Shown: piece after piece, positions 35,051 to 44,511 of the stretch
Layout: each line of letters begins with the position of its first letter
Position numbering within the stretch: position 1 is the stretch's first letter
Assembly: GCF_000172415.1 (NCBI RefSeq)
Contig: NZ_ABLD01000026.1
Location: 1-64,000, forward strand
Direction of reading: 5' to 3'
Source: Paraburkholderia graminis C4D1M
GTDB lineage: Bacteria > Pseudomonadota > Gammaproteobacteria > Burkholderiales > Burkholderiaceae
DNA: 64,000 nt
Notes under the pieces: generated by a model
Told to the model about the DNA's origin: nothing
Seen by the model: only the letters and a program-made list of their open reading frames with translations
Databases searched by the model: none
Made by a program: the position numbers and the translations under genes

Positions 35051-38000
35051 ATGAACGATCACCAGCAACCGGTTCACCCGGTTCCCGCCGCGCAAGGGTT
35101 GTACGACCCGCAAAACGAACATGACGCCTGCGGCGTCGGCTTCGTCGCTCATATCAAGGGCAAGAAAAGCCACCAGATCATCGAGCAGGGCCTGAAGATT
35201 CTGGAGAATCTCGACCACCGCGGCGCCGTCGGCGCCGATCCGCTCATGGGCGACGGCGCGGGCATCCTGATCCAGATTCCGGACGGTTTCTATCGCGAGG
35301 AAATGGCGAGGCAAGGCGTGACCTTGCCGCCGTTCGGCGAATACGGCGTCGGCATGGTGTTCCTGCCGAAGGAACACGCATCGCGTCTCGCCTGCGAGCA
35401 GGAGCTGGAGCGCACGGTCAAGGCCGAAGGCCAGGTCGTGCTCGGCTGGCGCGATGTGCCGGTCGATCACACCATGCCGATCTCGCCCACTGTGAAGGCG
35501 AGCGAGCCGCTGATCCGCCAGATCTTCATCGGCCGCGGCAAGGACATCATGGTGACCGACGCGCTCGAGCGGAAGCTGTATGTGATCCGCAAGACCGCGA
35601 GCCACCGCATCCAGGCGCTCAAGCTCAAGCACGGCAAGGAATACTTCGTGCCGTCCATGTCGGCGCGCACGGTGGTCTACAAAGGTCTGCTGCTGGCGGG
35701 TCAGGTCGGCGTGTACTACCGCGACCTGCAAGACGAGCGCACCGTGTCGGCGCTCGCGCTCGTGCACCAGCGCTTCTCGACCAACACGTTCCCGGCGTGG
35801 GAACTGGCTCACCCGTACCGCATGATCGCCCACAACGGCGAAATCAACACGGTGAAGGGCAACGTCAACTGGCTGAACGCGCGTACCGGCGCGATCGCGT
35901 CGCACGTGCTCGGCGACGATCTGCCGAAGCTGTGGCCGCTCATCTATCCGGGCCAATCGGACACGGCATCGTTCGACAACTGCCTCGAACTGCTCGTGAT
36001 GGCCGGCTATCCGCTCGTCCACGCCATGATGATGATGATCCCGGAAGCCTGGGAACAGCACACGCTGATGGACGACAACCGCCGCGCGTTCTACGAATAC
36101 CACGCCGCGATGATGGAGCCGTGGGACGGTCCCGCGGCAATCGCGTTCACCGACGGCCGTCAGATCGGCGCGACGCTCGACCGTAACGGCCTGCGTCCGG
36201 CGCGCTACATCGTCACCGACGACGACCTCGTCATCATGGCGTCCGAAGCGGGCACGCTGCCTATCCCCGAGTCGAAGATCGTCAAGAAGTGGCGTCTGCA
36301 GCCGGGCAAGATGTTCCTGATCGACATGGAGCACGGCCGCATCATCGACGACAAGGAACTGAAGGACAACCTCGCCAACGCGAAGCCGTACAAGAGCTGG
36401 ATCGACGCCGTGCGCATTAAGCTCGACGAGATCGAGCCGAAGGCCGAAGACGTCGCGACGGAACGCCGCGAAGCCGCCGCGTTGCTGGATCGTCAGCAGG
36501 CATTCGGCTACACGCAGGAAGACCTCAAGTTCCTGATGGCGCCGATGGCGCAAGCCGGTGAAGAAGCCGTCGGTTCGATGGGCAACGACTCGCCGCTCGC
36601 GGTCATGTCCAACAAGAACAAGACGCTCTATCACTACTTCAAGCAGCTGTTCGCGCAAGTCACGAACCCGCCGATCGACCCGATCCGCGAAAACATGGTG
36701 ATGTCGCTCGTGTCGTTCGTCGGTCCGAAGCCGAACCTGCTCGACACCAACAACATCAACCCGCCGATGCGCCTCGAAGTGTCGCAGCCGGTGCTCGACT
36801 TCAAGGACATCGCCAAGATCCGCGCGATCGATCAGTACACGGGCGGCAAGTTCAGCTCGTACGAACTGAACATCTGCTATCCGGTTGCGTGGGGCAAGGA
36901 AGGCATCGAGGCGCGTCTCGCGTCGCTGTGCGCGGAAGCCGTCGACGCCGTCAAGTCCGGCTACAACATGCTGATCGTGTCGGACCGCAAGACCGACCGC
37001 GACAACGTCGCGATCCCGGCGCTGCTGGCCACGGCCGCTATTCACACGCATCTCGTGCAGCAAGGTTTGCGCACGAGCACCGGTCTGGTCGTCGAAACCG
37101 GATCGGCGCGTGAGACGCATCACTTCGCGCTGCTCGCGGGCTATGGCGCGGAAGCCGTGCATCCGTACCTCGCGATGGAAACGCTCGCGCAGCTCGCGGC
37201 CGGCCTGAAGGGCGACCTGTCGGCGGAGAAGGCGATCTACAACTTCACGAAGGCGGTCGGCAAGGGCTTGCAGAAGGTCATGTCCAAGATGGGCATTTCG
37301 ACCTACATGTCGTACACCGGCGCGCAGATTTTCGAAGCAGTCGGCCTCGCTGAAGACCTCGTGCAGAAGTACTTCAAGGGCACGTCGTCGAAGGTCGGCG
37401 GCATCGGTTTGTTCGACGTCGCCGAAGAAGCGATCCGTCTGCATCGCGATGCGTTCGGCGACAACCCGGTTCTCGCGAGCATGCTCGACGCGGGCGGCGA
37501 GTACGCGTATCGCGTGCGCGGCGAAGAACACATGTGGACGCCGGATGCGATCGCCAAGCTGCAACACTCGGCGCGCAGCAACTCGTATCAGACGTACAAG
37601 GAATACGCGCATCTGATCAACGATCAGACCAAGCGTCACATGACGTTCCGCGGCCTGTTCGAATTCAAGCTCGATCCGGCCAAGGCAATTCCGCTCGACG
37701 AAGTCGAACCGGCGAAGGAAATCGTCAAGCGTTTCGCGACCGGCGCCATGTCGCTCGGCTCGATCAGCACCGAAGCGCACGCCACGCTGGCGGTCGCGAT
37801 GAACCGCATCGGCGGCAAGTCGAACACGGGCGAAGGCGGCGAGGACGAAAACCGCTATCGCAACGAACTGCGCGGCATCCCGATCAAGAACGGCGACACG
37901 ATGAAGTCCGTCATCGGCGACGAAGTGATCGTCGACATTCCGTTGAAGGACGGCGATTCGCTGCGCTCGAAGATCAAGCAGGTCGCATCGGGCCGCTTCG

Positions 38001-39754
38001 GCGTGACGGCGGAATACCTCGCGTCCGCCGATCAGATCCAGATCAAGATGGCGCAGGGCGCGAAGCCGGGCGAAGGCGGCCAGTTGCCGGGCCACAAGGT
38101 GTCCGACTACATCGGCAAGCTGCGTTATTCGGTGCCGGGCGTCGGCCTGATTTCGCCGCCGCCGCACCACGACATCTATTCGATCGAAGATCTGGCGCAG
38201 CTCATTCACGATCTGAAGAACGCGAACCCGGCGGCGAGCGTCTCGGTGAAGCTCGTGTCGGAGTCGGGCGTCGGCACGGTTGCCGCGGGCGTTGCCAAGG
38301 CGAAGGCCGATCACGTCGTGATCGCGGGCCACGACGGCGGCACGGGCGCGTCGCCGCTGTCGTCGATCAAGCACGCCGGCACGCCGTGGGAACTCGGTCT
38401 CGCCGAAACGCAGCAGACGCTGGTGCTCAACCAGTTGCGCGGCCGTATCCGCGTGCAGGCCGACGGTCAGATGAAGACCGGCCGCGACGTCGTGATCGGT
38501 GCGCTGCTCGGCGCCGACGAATTCGGCTTTGCGACGGCGCCGCTCGTCGTCGAAGGCTGCATCATGATGCGCAAGTGCCATCTGAACACGTGCCCGGTCG
38601 GCGTAGCGACGCAAGATCCGGTGCTGCGTGCGAAGTTCAAGGGCCAGCCGGAACACGTCGTGAACTTCTTCTTCTTCGTCGCTGAAGAAGCACGCGAACT
38701 CATGGCGCAACTGGGCATCCGCAAGTTCGACGATCTGATCGGCCACGCCGAATTGCTCGACATGAAGAAGGGCGTCGAGCACTGGAAGGCGAAGGGTCTC
38801 GACTTCTCGCGCGTGTTCTACCAGCCGCAAGTGCCGGCCGAAGTCGCGCGCAAGCACGTGGAACAGCAGGATCACGGTCTCGATCGCGCGCTCGATCACA
38901 CGCTGATCGAGAAGGCGAAGGCGGCCATCGAGAAGGGCGAGCATGTGTCGTTCATCCAGCCGGTGCGCAACGTCAATCGTACGGTCGGCGCGATGCTGTC
39001 CGGCACGATCGCGAAGAAGTACGGCCACGACGGCTTGCCCGACGACACAATCCACATCCAGTTGAAGGGCACGGCGGGCCAGAGCTTCGGCGCGTTCCTC
39101 GCGAAGGGCATCACGCTGGATCTCGTCGGCGACGGCAACGACTACGTCGGCAAGGGTTTGTCGGGCGGGCGGATCATCATTCGTCCCACGAACGATTTCC
39201 GCGGCAAGTCGGAAGAGAACATCATCTGCGGCAACACGGTGATGTACGGCGCGATCGAAGGCGAAGCCTTCTTCCGCGGCGTGGCGGGCGAGCGCTTCTG
39301 CGTGCGTAACTCGGGCGCGACGGCGGTTGTCGAAGGCACGGGCGACCACGGCTGCGAATACATGACGGGCGGCACGGTGGTCGTGCTCGGCGAAACCGGG
39401 CGCAACTTCGCAGCGGGCATGTCGGGCGGCATCGCTTATGTGTACGACCCGGACAACACGTTCGCGGGCAAGTGCAACAAGTCGATGGTCGCACTCGATC
39501 CGGTTCTGCAGCAGGCCGAGCAGGAACGCACGGTCGACCGCGGCCTGTGGCACGCCGGCACCACCGACGAAGCGCTGCTGAAGGGTCTCGTCGAACGTCA
39601 CTTCCAGTTCACGGGCTCGCCGCGTGCAAAGGCGCTGCTCGAAAACTGGGACGCGTCGCGCCGTCAATTCGTGAAGGTGTTCCCGACCGAATACAAGCGC
39701 GCGCTCGGCGAAATGGCAGCGAAGAAAGCGAACAAGGAAGTGCTCGCCGCCTAA
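35051..39754 (+). CDS. gltB: Glutamate synthase (NADPH) large subunit
   Basis: GltB converts glutamine and 2-oxoglutarate to two glutamates, using electrons from GltD. The product is 1567 residues, normal for the large subunit. The N-terminal class II glutaminase begins at Cys27 in HDACGVGF, exposed after removal of a short propeptide. A central linker domain follows, then the FMN barrel (GLISPPPHHDIYSIEDLAQLI, KSNTGEGGEDENR). The 3Fe-4S Cys are at 1170, 1176 and 1181 (CIMMRKCHLNTCPVG). The C-terminal beta-helix contains GDGNDYVGKGLSGG. gltD follows 148 bases later. Confidence 0.97.
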   Translation: MNDHQQPVHPVPAAQGLYDPQNEHDACGVGFVAHIKGKKSHQIIEQGLKILENLDHRGAVGADPLMGDGAGILIQIPDGFYREEMARQGVTLPPFGEYGVGMVFLPKEHASRLACEQELERTVKAEGQVVLGWRDVPVDHTMPISPTVKASEPLIRQIFIGRGKDIMVTDALERKLYVIRKTASHRIQALKLKHGKEYFVPSMSARTVVYKGLLLAGQVGVYYRDLQDERTVSALALVHQRFSTNTFPAWELAHPYRMIAHNGEINTVKGNVNWLNARTGAIASHVLGDDLPKLWPLIYPGQSDTASFDNCLELLVMAGYPLVHAMMMMIPEAWEQHTLMDDNRRAFYEYHAAMMEPWDGPAAIAFTDGRQIGATLDRNGLRPARYIVTDDDLVIMASEAGTLPIPESKIVKKWRLQPGKMFLIDMEHGRIIDDKELKDNLANAKPYKSWIDAVRIKLDEIEPKAEDVATERREAAALLDRQQAFGYTQEDLKFLMAPMAQAGEEAVGSMGNDSPLAVMSNKNKTLYHYFKQLFAQVTNPPIDPIRENMVMSLVSFVGPKPNLLDTNNINPPMRLEVSQPVLDFKDIAKIRAIDQYTGGKFSSYELNICYPVAWGKEGIEARLASLCAEAVDAVKSGYNMLIVSDRKTDRDNVAIPALLATAAIHTHLVQQGLRTSTGLVVETGSARETHHFALLAGYGAEAVHPYLAMETLAQLAAGLKGDLSAEKAIYNFTKAVGKGLQKVMSKMGISTYMSYTGAQIFEAVGLAEDLVQKYFKGTSSKVGGIGLFDVAEEAIRLHRDAFGDNPVLASMLDAGGEYAYRVRGEEHMWTPDAIAKLQHSARSNSYQTYKEYAHLINDQTKRHMTFRGLFEFKLDPAKAIPLDEVEPAKEIVKRFATGAMSLGSISTEAHATLAVAMNRIGGKSNTGEGGEDENRYRNELRGIPIKNGDTMKSVIGDEVIVDIPLKDGDSLRSKIKQVASGRFGVTAEYLASADQIQIKMAQGAKPGEGGQLPGHKVSDYIGKLRYSVPGVGLISPPPHHDIYSIEDLAQLIHDLKNANPAASVSVKLVSESGVGTVAAGVAKAKADHVVIAGHDGGTGASPLSSIKHAGTPWELGLAETQQTLVLNQLRGRIRVQADGQMKTGRDVVIGALLGADEFGFATAPLVVEGCIMMRKCHLNTCPVGVATQDPVLRAKFKGQPEHVVNFFFFVAEEARELMAQLGIRKFDDLIGHAELLDMKKGVEHWKAKGLDFSRVFYQPQVPAEVARKHVEQQDHGLDRALDHTLIEKAKAAIEKGEHVSFIQPVRNVNRTVGAMLSGTIAKKYGHDGLPDDTIHIQLKGTAGQSFGAFLAKGITLDLVGDGNDYVGKGLSGGRIIIRPTNDFRGKSEENIICGNTVMYGAIEGEAFFRGVAGERFCVRNSGATAVVEGTGDHGCEYMTGGTVVVLGETGRNFAAGMSGGIAYVYDPDNTFAGKCNKSMVALDPVLQQAEQERTVDRGLWHAGTTDEALLKGLVERHFQFTGSPRAKALLENWDASRRQFVKVFPTEYKRALGEMAAKKANKEVLAA

Positions 39755-39829
39755 GCGCGGATTGAGCACTGACTGAACGCTGACTAAGCGCTAACCGCTC
39801 CCGCACAGTAGACGTCACCTTTAGCCGTA

Positions 39830-39863
39830 CCCGCCGCCGCTCGACAATCCGATGCGCGGCGGG
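39830..39863 (+). repeat. gltB-gltD intercistronic hairpin
   Basis: CCCGCCGC at 39830-39837 pairs perfectly with GCGGCGGG at 39856-39863. There is no T-tract, so it may be an RNA-stabilising or processing element rather than a terminator. Confidence 0.45.
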
Positions 39864-39902
39864 TCCAGATTACCCCTAGATACAGATAGAGAAGAGAACC
39901 AC

Positions 39903-41372
39903 ATGGGCAAGGCAACCGGTTTTCTCGAGTTCGAGCGCCGCCACGAGGCGTACGAAGCTCCGCTCACGCGTGTGAAGCACTACAAGGAATTCGTCGCGGC
40001 ACTCACCGACGACGAAGCGAAGATTCAAGGCGCACGTTGCATGGACTGCGGCATCCCGTTCTGCAACAACGGCTGCCCGGTGAACAACATCATTCCGGAC
40101 TTCAACGACCTGGTGTTCCATCAGGACTGGAAGACCGCGATTGAAGTGCTGCACTCCACGAACAACTTCCCGGAATTCACGGGCCGCATCTGCCCGGCGC
40201 CGTGCGAAGCAGCGTGCACGCTCGGCATCAACGACGATCCGGTCGGCATCAAGTCGCTCGAACACGCGATCATCGACAAGGCGTGGGCCGAAGGCTGGGT
40301 CGCGCCGCAGCCGCCGAAGCACAAGACCGGCAAGAAGGTCGCCGTGGTCGGTTCGGGCCCTGCTGGCCTGGCCGTCGCGCAGCAACTCGCGCGCGCGGGC
40401 CACGAGGTCACCGTGTTCGAGAAGAACGACCGCATCGGCGGCCTGCTGCGTTACGGCATTCCCGACTTCAAGCTCGAGAAGTGGCTGATCGACCGCCGCA
40501 TGCGCCAGATGGAAGCGGAAGGCGTGACGTTCCGCGCCAACGTGTTCGTCGGCAAGGCGGATTCGCTGCCGCCGTACATCGGCAACACGGCGAAGGAAAC
40601 CATCACGCCCGAGCAGTTGAAGGAAGACTTCGACGCGGTCGTGATCGCCGGCGGTTCGGAAACGCCGCGCGATCTGCCGGTGCCAGGACGCGAGCTGGAA
40701 GGCATTCACTATGCAATGGAATTCCTGCCGCAGCAGAACAAGGTCAACGCCGGCGACAAGGTCGCGAACCAGTTGCTCGCGAAGGGCAAGCATGTGGTCG
40801 TGATCGGCGGCGGCGATACGGGCTCGGACTGCGTGGGCACGTCGAATCGTCATGGGGCGAAGAGCGTCACGCAATTCGAACTGCTGCCGCAACCGCCGGA
40901 AGAAGAGAACAAGCCGCTCGTGTGGCCGTACTGGCCGATCAAGCTGCGCACGTCGTCGTCGCATGACGAAGGCTGCTCGCGCGATTGGGCGGTCGCCACG
41001 AAGCGCCTCGAAGGCAAGAACGGCAAGGTCGAAAAGCTGATCGCGGCACGCGTCGAATGGAAGGACGGCAAGATGGTCGAAGTGCCGGGTTCGGAGTTCG
41101 AAATGAAGGCCGACCTCGTGCTGCTCGCGATGGGCTTCACGCAGCCGGTGTCGCCGGTGCTCGAGGCGTTCGGCGTCGACAAGGATGCGCGCGGCAACGT
41201 GCGTGCTTCCACTGAGGGCGACAAGGCGTATTACACGTCGGTGGACAAGGTGTTCACGGCGGGCGACATGCGTCGCGGCCAGTCGCTCGTGGTGTGGGCG
41301 ATCCGCGAAGGTCGTCAGTGCGCGCGTTCGGTCGATGCGTTCCTGATGGGTCATTCGGAACTGCCGCGTTAA
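39903..41372 (+). CDS. gltD: Glutamate synthase (NADPH) small subunit
   Basis: GltD takes electrons from NADPH through FAD and 4Fe-4S clusters to GltB. I chose the ATG at 39903 (MGKATGFLEFERRHE), giving 489 residues. The N-terminal cluster domain has CMDCGIPFCNNGCPVNNIIP and GRICPAPCEAACTL. The FAD-binding loop is VVGSGPAGLAVAQQL, and the NADPH loop is VVIGGGDTGSDCVGT. The C-terminus contains FTAGDMRRGQSLVVWAI, typical of the family. A GAGAAGAG purine stretch precedes the start. It forms an operon with gltB. Confidence 0.97.
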   Translation: MGKATGFLEFERRHEAYEAPLTRVKHYKEFVAALTDDEAKIQGARCMDCGIPFCNNGCPVNNIIPDFNDLVFHQDWKTAIEVLHSTNNFPEFTGRICPAPCEAACTLGINDDPVGIKSLEHAIIDKAWAEGWVAPQPPKHKTGKKVAVVGSGPAGLAVAQQLARAGHEVTVFEKNDRIGGLLRYGIPDFKLEKWLIDRRMRQMEAEGVTFRANVFVGKADSLPPYIGNTAKETITPEQLKEDFDAVVIAGGSETPRDLPVPGRELEGIHYAMEFLPQQNKVNAGDKVANQLLAKGKHVVVIGGGDTGSDCVGTSNRHGAKSVTQFELLPQPPEEENKPLVWPYWPIKLRTSSSHDEGCSRDWAVATKRLEGKNGKVEKLIAARVEWKDGKMVEVPGSEFEMKADLVLLAMGFTQPVSPVLEAFGVDKDARGNVRASTEGDKAYYTSVDKVFTAGDMRRGQSLVVWAIREGRQCARSVDAFLMGHSELPR

Positions 41373-41473
41373 ACGTCTGTCTCGCCGCCAGCCAGGGTTT
41401 GCAGGAAGAGGTGGAGACGACGACGGTGCCTGCTTCGCGTTATAGCGGCAGCACCGCCGAGAGCAGTGAGAAT

Positions 41474-41508
41474 AAAGCCGGGCACCTGAGAAGGTGACCC
41501 GGCTTTTT
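41474..41508. terminator. Terminator between gltD and the dadA-like gene
   Basis: AAAGCCGGG..ACCT and AGGT..CCCGGCTTTTT form a strong stem-loop with GAGA in the loop and a T-run on the plus strand. On the minus strand the tail is less uniform but T-rich. Confidence 0.85.
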
Positions 41509-41557
41509 AACGTGCGGTTTCTGCGTCCCCTAGTGCCTTAAATTGCGCAGAGGCTAG

Positions 41558-42823
41558 CTACTTCCCATAACGCGCCAGCGTCAGCCCGTCCAGATCGATC
41601 TCCGGTTCGCGCTGCGTGATCAGATCCGCAACCACACGCGCCGAGCCCATCGACATCGCCCAGCCCGTCGAGCCGTGGCCGAGGTTGAGCCACAGGTTGC
41701 CGATGCCCGAAGGTCCGAGCAACGGTGCGCCGTCGGGCGTCATCGGGCGGCGGCCGACCCAGAAATGCGCGGACGTCGGCGCCGCGGCGTGCGGAAACCA
41801 GTCGGCCAGCACTTTCATCAGCGTCTGCAACGCCTGCTCGCGCAGCGTCGCGTCGCGGTTGCCGAGTTCCGCCGTGCCGGCCACCCGCAGGTTATCGCCG
41901 AAACGCGTGATCGCCGTCTTCAGCGATTCGTCCATGAGCGCGGCGCGCGGGGCCTTTTCGTCGTCGATCACAGGCAGCGTCGCCGAATAGCCTTTCACCG
42001 GATAGAGCGGCACCTTCACGCCAAGCGGCGCGAGCAACGCCGCACTGTCGACGCCCAATGCCACGACCACGCTGTCGGCCGGCACCGTCTCCGCGCCGCG
42101 CTCGCTTTCGACACGCACCGCGCGCACGACGCCGCCTTCCACGTCGAGCGATGTCACGCGCGTGTCGAAGCGAAAGCGCACGCCATGACGTTCGCAGATG
42201 GCGCGGAGTTCACGCGTGAAGCGCGCGCAGTCGCCGGCTTCGTCGTCGGGAAGATGGACGCCCGATACCGGCGTCGCGCGTGCCCAGCGAAGGCCCGGCT
42301 CGATGTCGACGCATTGCGCGGCGCTCACTTCCCGATAAGCGATGCCCGCGTCGCGCAGCACCGCGAGCGCCGGCTGTGCGAGTTCGACGTCGTACTCGCT
42401 GCGAAAGAGTTGCAGGTAGCCTTGGCTGCGGCCGTAATCGAACGGATGACGGCTGCGGAATTCGCGCAGACACTCGCGGCTGTAGTAAGCGATGCGCTGC
42501 ATCCGCTGCTTGTTGACGCGAAAGCGCTCGAGCTCGCATTCGCGCAGCCAGCGCGCGATCCAGCGCCATTGAGCCGGGTCCAAAGTCGGCCGGAAAATCA
42601 GTGGCGAAGCGGGCTTGAACAGGTACTTGAGAATCTTGGTCGGCATGCCGGGCGCGGCCCACGGCGTCACATAGCCGGGTGCGATCACGCCCGCGTTGCC
42701 GAAGCTCGTGGCGAGCGCGACGTCCGGCTCGCGTTCGAGCAGCGTCACCTCGCAGCCTTGCTGGCGCAGGTAGAAGGCGGTGGCGACGCCGATCACGCCG
42801 CCTCCGAGAACAATCGTTTTCAT
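41558..42823 (-). CDS. dadA: D-amino acid dehydrogenase, DadA-like
   Basis: DadA-type enzymes are FAD-dependent and oxidise D-amino acids to 2-oxo acids and ammonia in catabolism. The product is 421 residues. The N-terminal dinucleotide-binding loop is VLGGGVIGVATAFYLRQQG, followed by REPDVALATSFGNAGVIAPGYVTPWAAPGMP, both typical of DadA. The C-terminal FAD segment WVGRRPMTPDGAPLLG and NLGHGSTGWAMSMGSARVVADLI are also conserved. An MFS transporter lies upstream on the same strand, so a transport-catabolism pair is plausible. The exact amino acid substrate is unknown. Confidence 0.9.
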   Translation of the reverse strand: MKTIVLGGGVIGVATAFYLRQQGCEVTLLEREPDVALATSFGNAGVIAPGYVTPWAAPGMPTKILKYLFKPASPLIFRPTLDPAQWRWIARWLRECELERFRVNKQRMQRIAYYSRECLREFRSRHPFDYGRSQGYLQLFRSEYDVELAQPALAVLRDAGIAYREVSAAQCVDIEPGLRWARATPVSGVHLPDDEAGDCARFTRELRAICERHGVRFRFDTRVTSLDVEGGVVRAVRVESERGAETVPADSVVVALGVDSAALLAPLGVKVPLYPVKGYSATLPVIDDEKAPRAALMDESLKTAITRFGDNLRVAGTAELGNRDATLREQALQTLMKVLADWFPHAAAPTSAHFWVGRRPMTPDGAPLLGPSGIGNLWLNLGHGSTGWAMSMGSARVVADLITQREPEIDLDGLTLARYGK

Positions 42824-42891
42824 GTGCTGTTATCAGGCAAATCAGCGGCGACGTCGGGTCGCGATCTCAGGTCGCAACTCAGGCCGCCATG

Positions 42892-44151
42892 TCATGCAGC
42901 AGGATGCGCCGCGCCGAGCACCTTGCCCTTCGTCTCAGGCAGGCACAAAGCGGCGACGATCACGAGCAGATAACCCGAACCGGCGACAATCCCCATTGCC
43001 TTCACGAGCGACATGCCCTGCGAAAGCGTGCCGACGAGAATCGGAAAGAACGAGCCGAAGCCGCGCCCCAGGTTGTAGCAGAAGCCCTGGCCCGATCCGC
43101 GAATCGCGTTCGGATACAGCTCCGACAGATACGCGCCCACGCCGGCGAAAATACCTTGCACGACGATGCCGAGCGGAAAGCCGAGCGCGAGCATCATGCC
43201 GTCGGTGATCGGCAGCATCGTGTAGATCATGCCGAGCACGAACGAGCCGATCGCGAACAGGATGAACGACGCGCGCCGGCCGATCTTGTCGCACAGAATC
43301 GCGCCGACGATATAACCGGTGAACGAGCCGACGATCAGCACGATCAGATAGCCGCTCGTGTTGAACACCGACAGATGGCGCACAGTCTTCAGATAGGTCG
43401 GCAGCCAGGTGGTAATCGCGTAATAGCCGCCGAGCATGCCGGTGCATAAGGCGCTGCCGAGCAGCGTGGTGCGCAGATGAGGCAGCGAGAAAATCTGCAG
43501 GAAATGCGCGGTCTCGAGGCCGCTGTCGCGCGCGCGGCGCGTCTCGAGATAAATGTCCGGGTCGCTGACGTTGCGGCGAATGTAGATGATCCACGCCGCG
43601 GGCAGGAGGCCGATCCAGAAACAGGCGCGCCACGCGACTTGCTCCGGCAGCAACGCAAAGAACGCCCAATAGACGATGGCCGCGGCCGCCCAGCCGAACG
43701 ACCAGCTGCTCTGAACGGTCCCGACGGCTTTCGCTCGATGCTGCGGCGAGCGTATCGTCTCGGCCATCATGATCGTGACCACTGACCATTCACCGCCGAA
43801 GCCGATGCCTTGTAGCGTGCGTGTCGCGAGCAGTTGCCAGAACGAATGCGTGAAGCCGGACAGAAACGTGAACAGCGCGAAAGTCGCGATGGTCCATTGC
43901 AGCACGCGGATGCGGCCATAGCGGTCGGCCAGAATGCCGGCAAGCCATCCGCCGAGCGCCGATGAAATCAGCGAACTCGTCGCGATCATGCCCGCTTCGC
44001 TTTTGCTCATGCCCCACGTCGCGATCAGCGTTGGAATCAGGAACGAGTAGATCATGAAGTCGAACGCGTCGACCGCGTAGCCGCCGAAACCCGCGTAGAG
44101 CGTGCGGCGTTCCCGCTGCGTCAATTCGGTGAACCATTGGAGAGAAGGCAT
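42892..44151 (-). CDS. MFS transporter (sialate/carboxylate symporter-like)
   Basis: The product is 419 residues with about twelve membrane spans, typical of the major facilitator superfamily. I chose the ATG at 44151 (MPSLQWFTELTQRERRTLYAG), with AGGAGA upstream; a longer frame adds 33 charged residues of no likely function. The loop 2-3 signature GILADRYGRIRVLQWTI and the central GEWSVVTIMMAETIRSPQHRA segment suggest the sialate:proton or metabolite:proton symporter branches. The substrate is unknown. Its position upstream of dadA on the same strand hints at amino or organic acid uptake. Confidence 0.82.
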   Translation of the reverse strand: MPSLQWFTELTQRERRTLYAGFGGYAVDAFDFMIYSFLIPTLIATWGMSKSEAGMIATSSLISSALGGWLAGILADRYGRIRVLQWTIATFALFTFLSGFTHSFWQLLATRTLQGIGFGGEWSVVTIMMAETIRSPQHRAKAVGTVQSSWSFGWAAAAIVYWAFFALLPEQVAWRACFWIGLLPAAWIIYIRRNVSDPDIYLETRRARDSGLETAHFLQIFSLPHLRTTLLGSALCTGMLGGYYAITTWLPTYLKTVRHLSVFNTSGYLIVLIVGSFTGYIVGAILCDKIGRRASFILFAIGSFVLGMIYTMLPITDGMMLALGFPLGIVVQGIFAGVGAYLSELYPNAIRGSGQGFCYNLGRGFGSFFPILVGTLSQGMSLVKAMGIVAGSGYLLVIVAALCLPETKGKVLGAAHPAA

Positions 44152-44511
44152 GTTTGTTGTGTTCTCCTGGGCTTTTCTTGTGTGCGTGCGGCTCGAGGGG
44201 AGGTCTTTGTATTCTACGGGGCGAGGCGTCGTGCGGCCACTTGTGGTCAAAATTGGCAGCAGACGGTAAGCAGGGAGTAAGCAGCCGACAGGAGACGAAA
44301 TGCCTGGGAGAATGGCTTAAGAAGCGCTTTTTCGCGCGTGATTGCAGCGGGCATATCGGAAGCGCGCGCGGCACGGGCAAAGACCAAGCTGACCGTTGCT
44401 TACGAACTAATACGTCGTAACCAAAAAAATATTGGAAACGTTAAACTGCGCCCGCAGCGCTCAGGCTGCACTTTTTTTACTCACCTCGCGCATGACACAT
44501 CAGATCGCCTA
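44152..44511. other. Gene-free region between the MFS gene and the phosphatase-like gene
   Basis: A divergent intergenic region of about 360 bases. It probably holds the promoters of both genes. It is relatively A-rich around 44410-44440. An open frame reads in from about 44338 in phase with the phosphatase-like gene, but it lacks plausible protein sequence. No other element was recognised. Confidence 0.4.

Noticed and set aside
34895..39769. A very long open frame on the minus strand opposite gltB (over 1600 codons).
   Set aside because: It mirrors gltB codon structure; high third-position GC removes antisense stops. The translation is Arg/His/Val-rich with no family motifs, and gltB itself is full length.
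41373..41557. Possible tRNA between gltD and the dadA-like gene.
   Set aside because: No cloverleaf or CCA-type acceptor stem; only the terminator hairpin was found.
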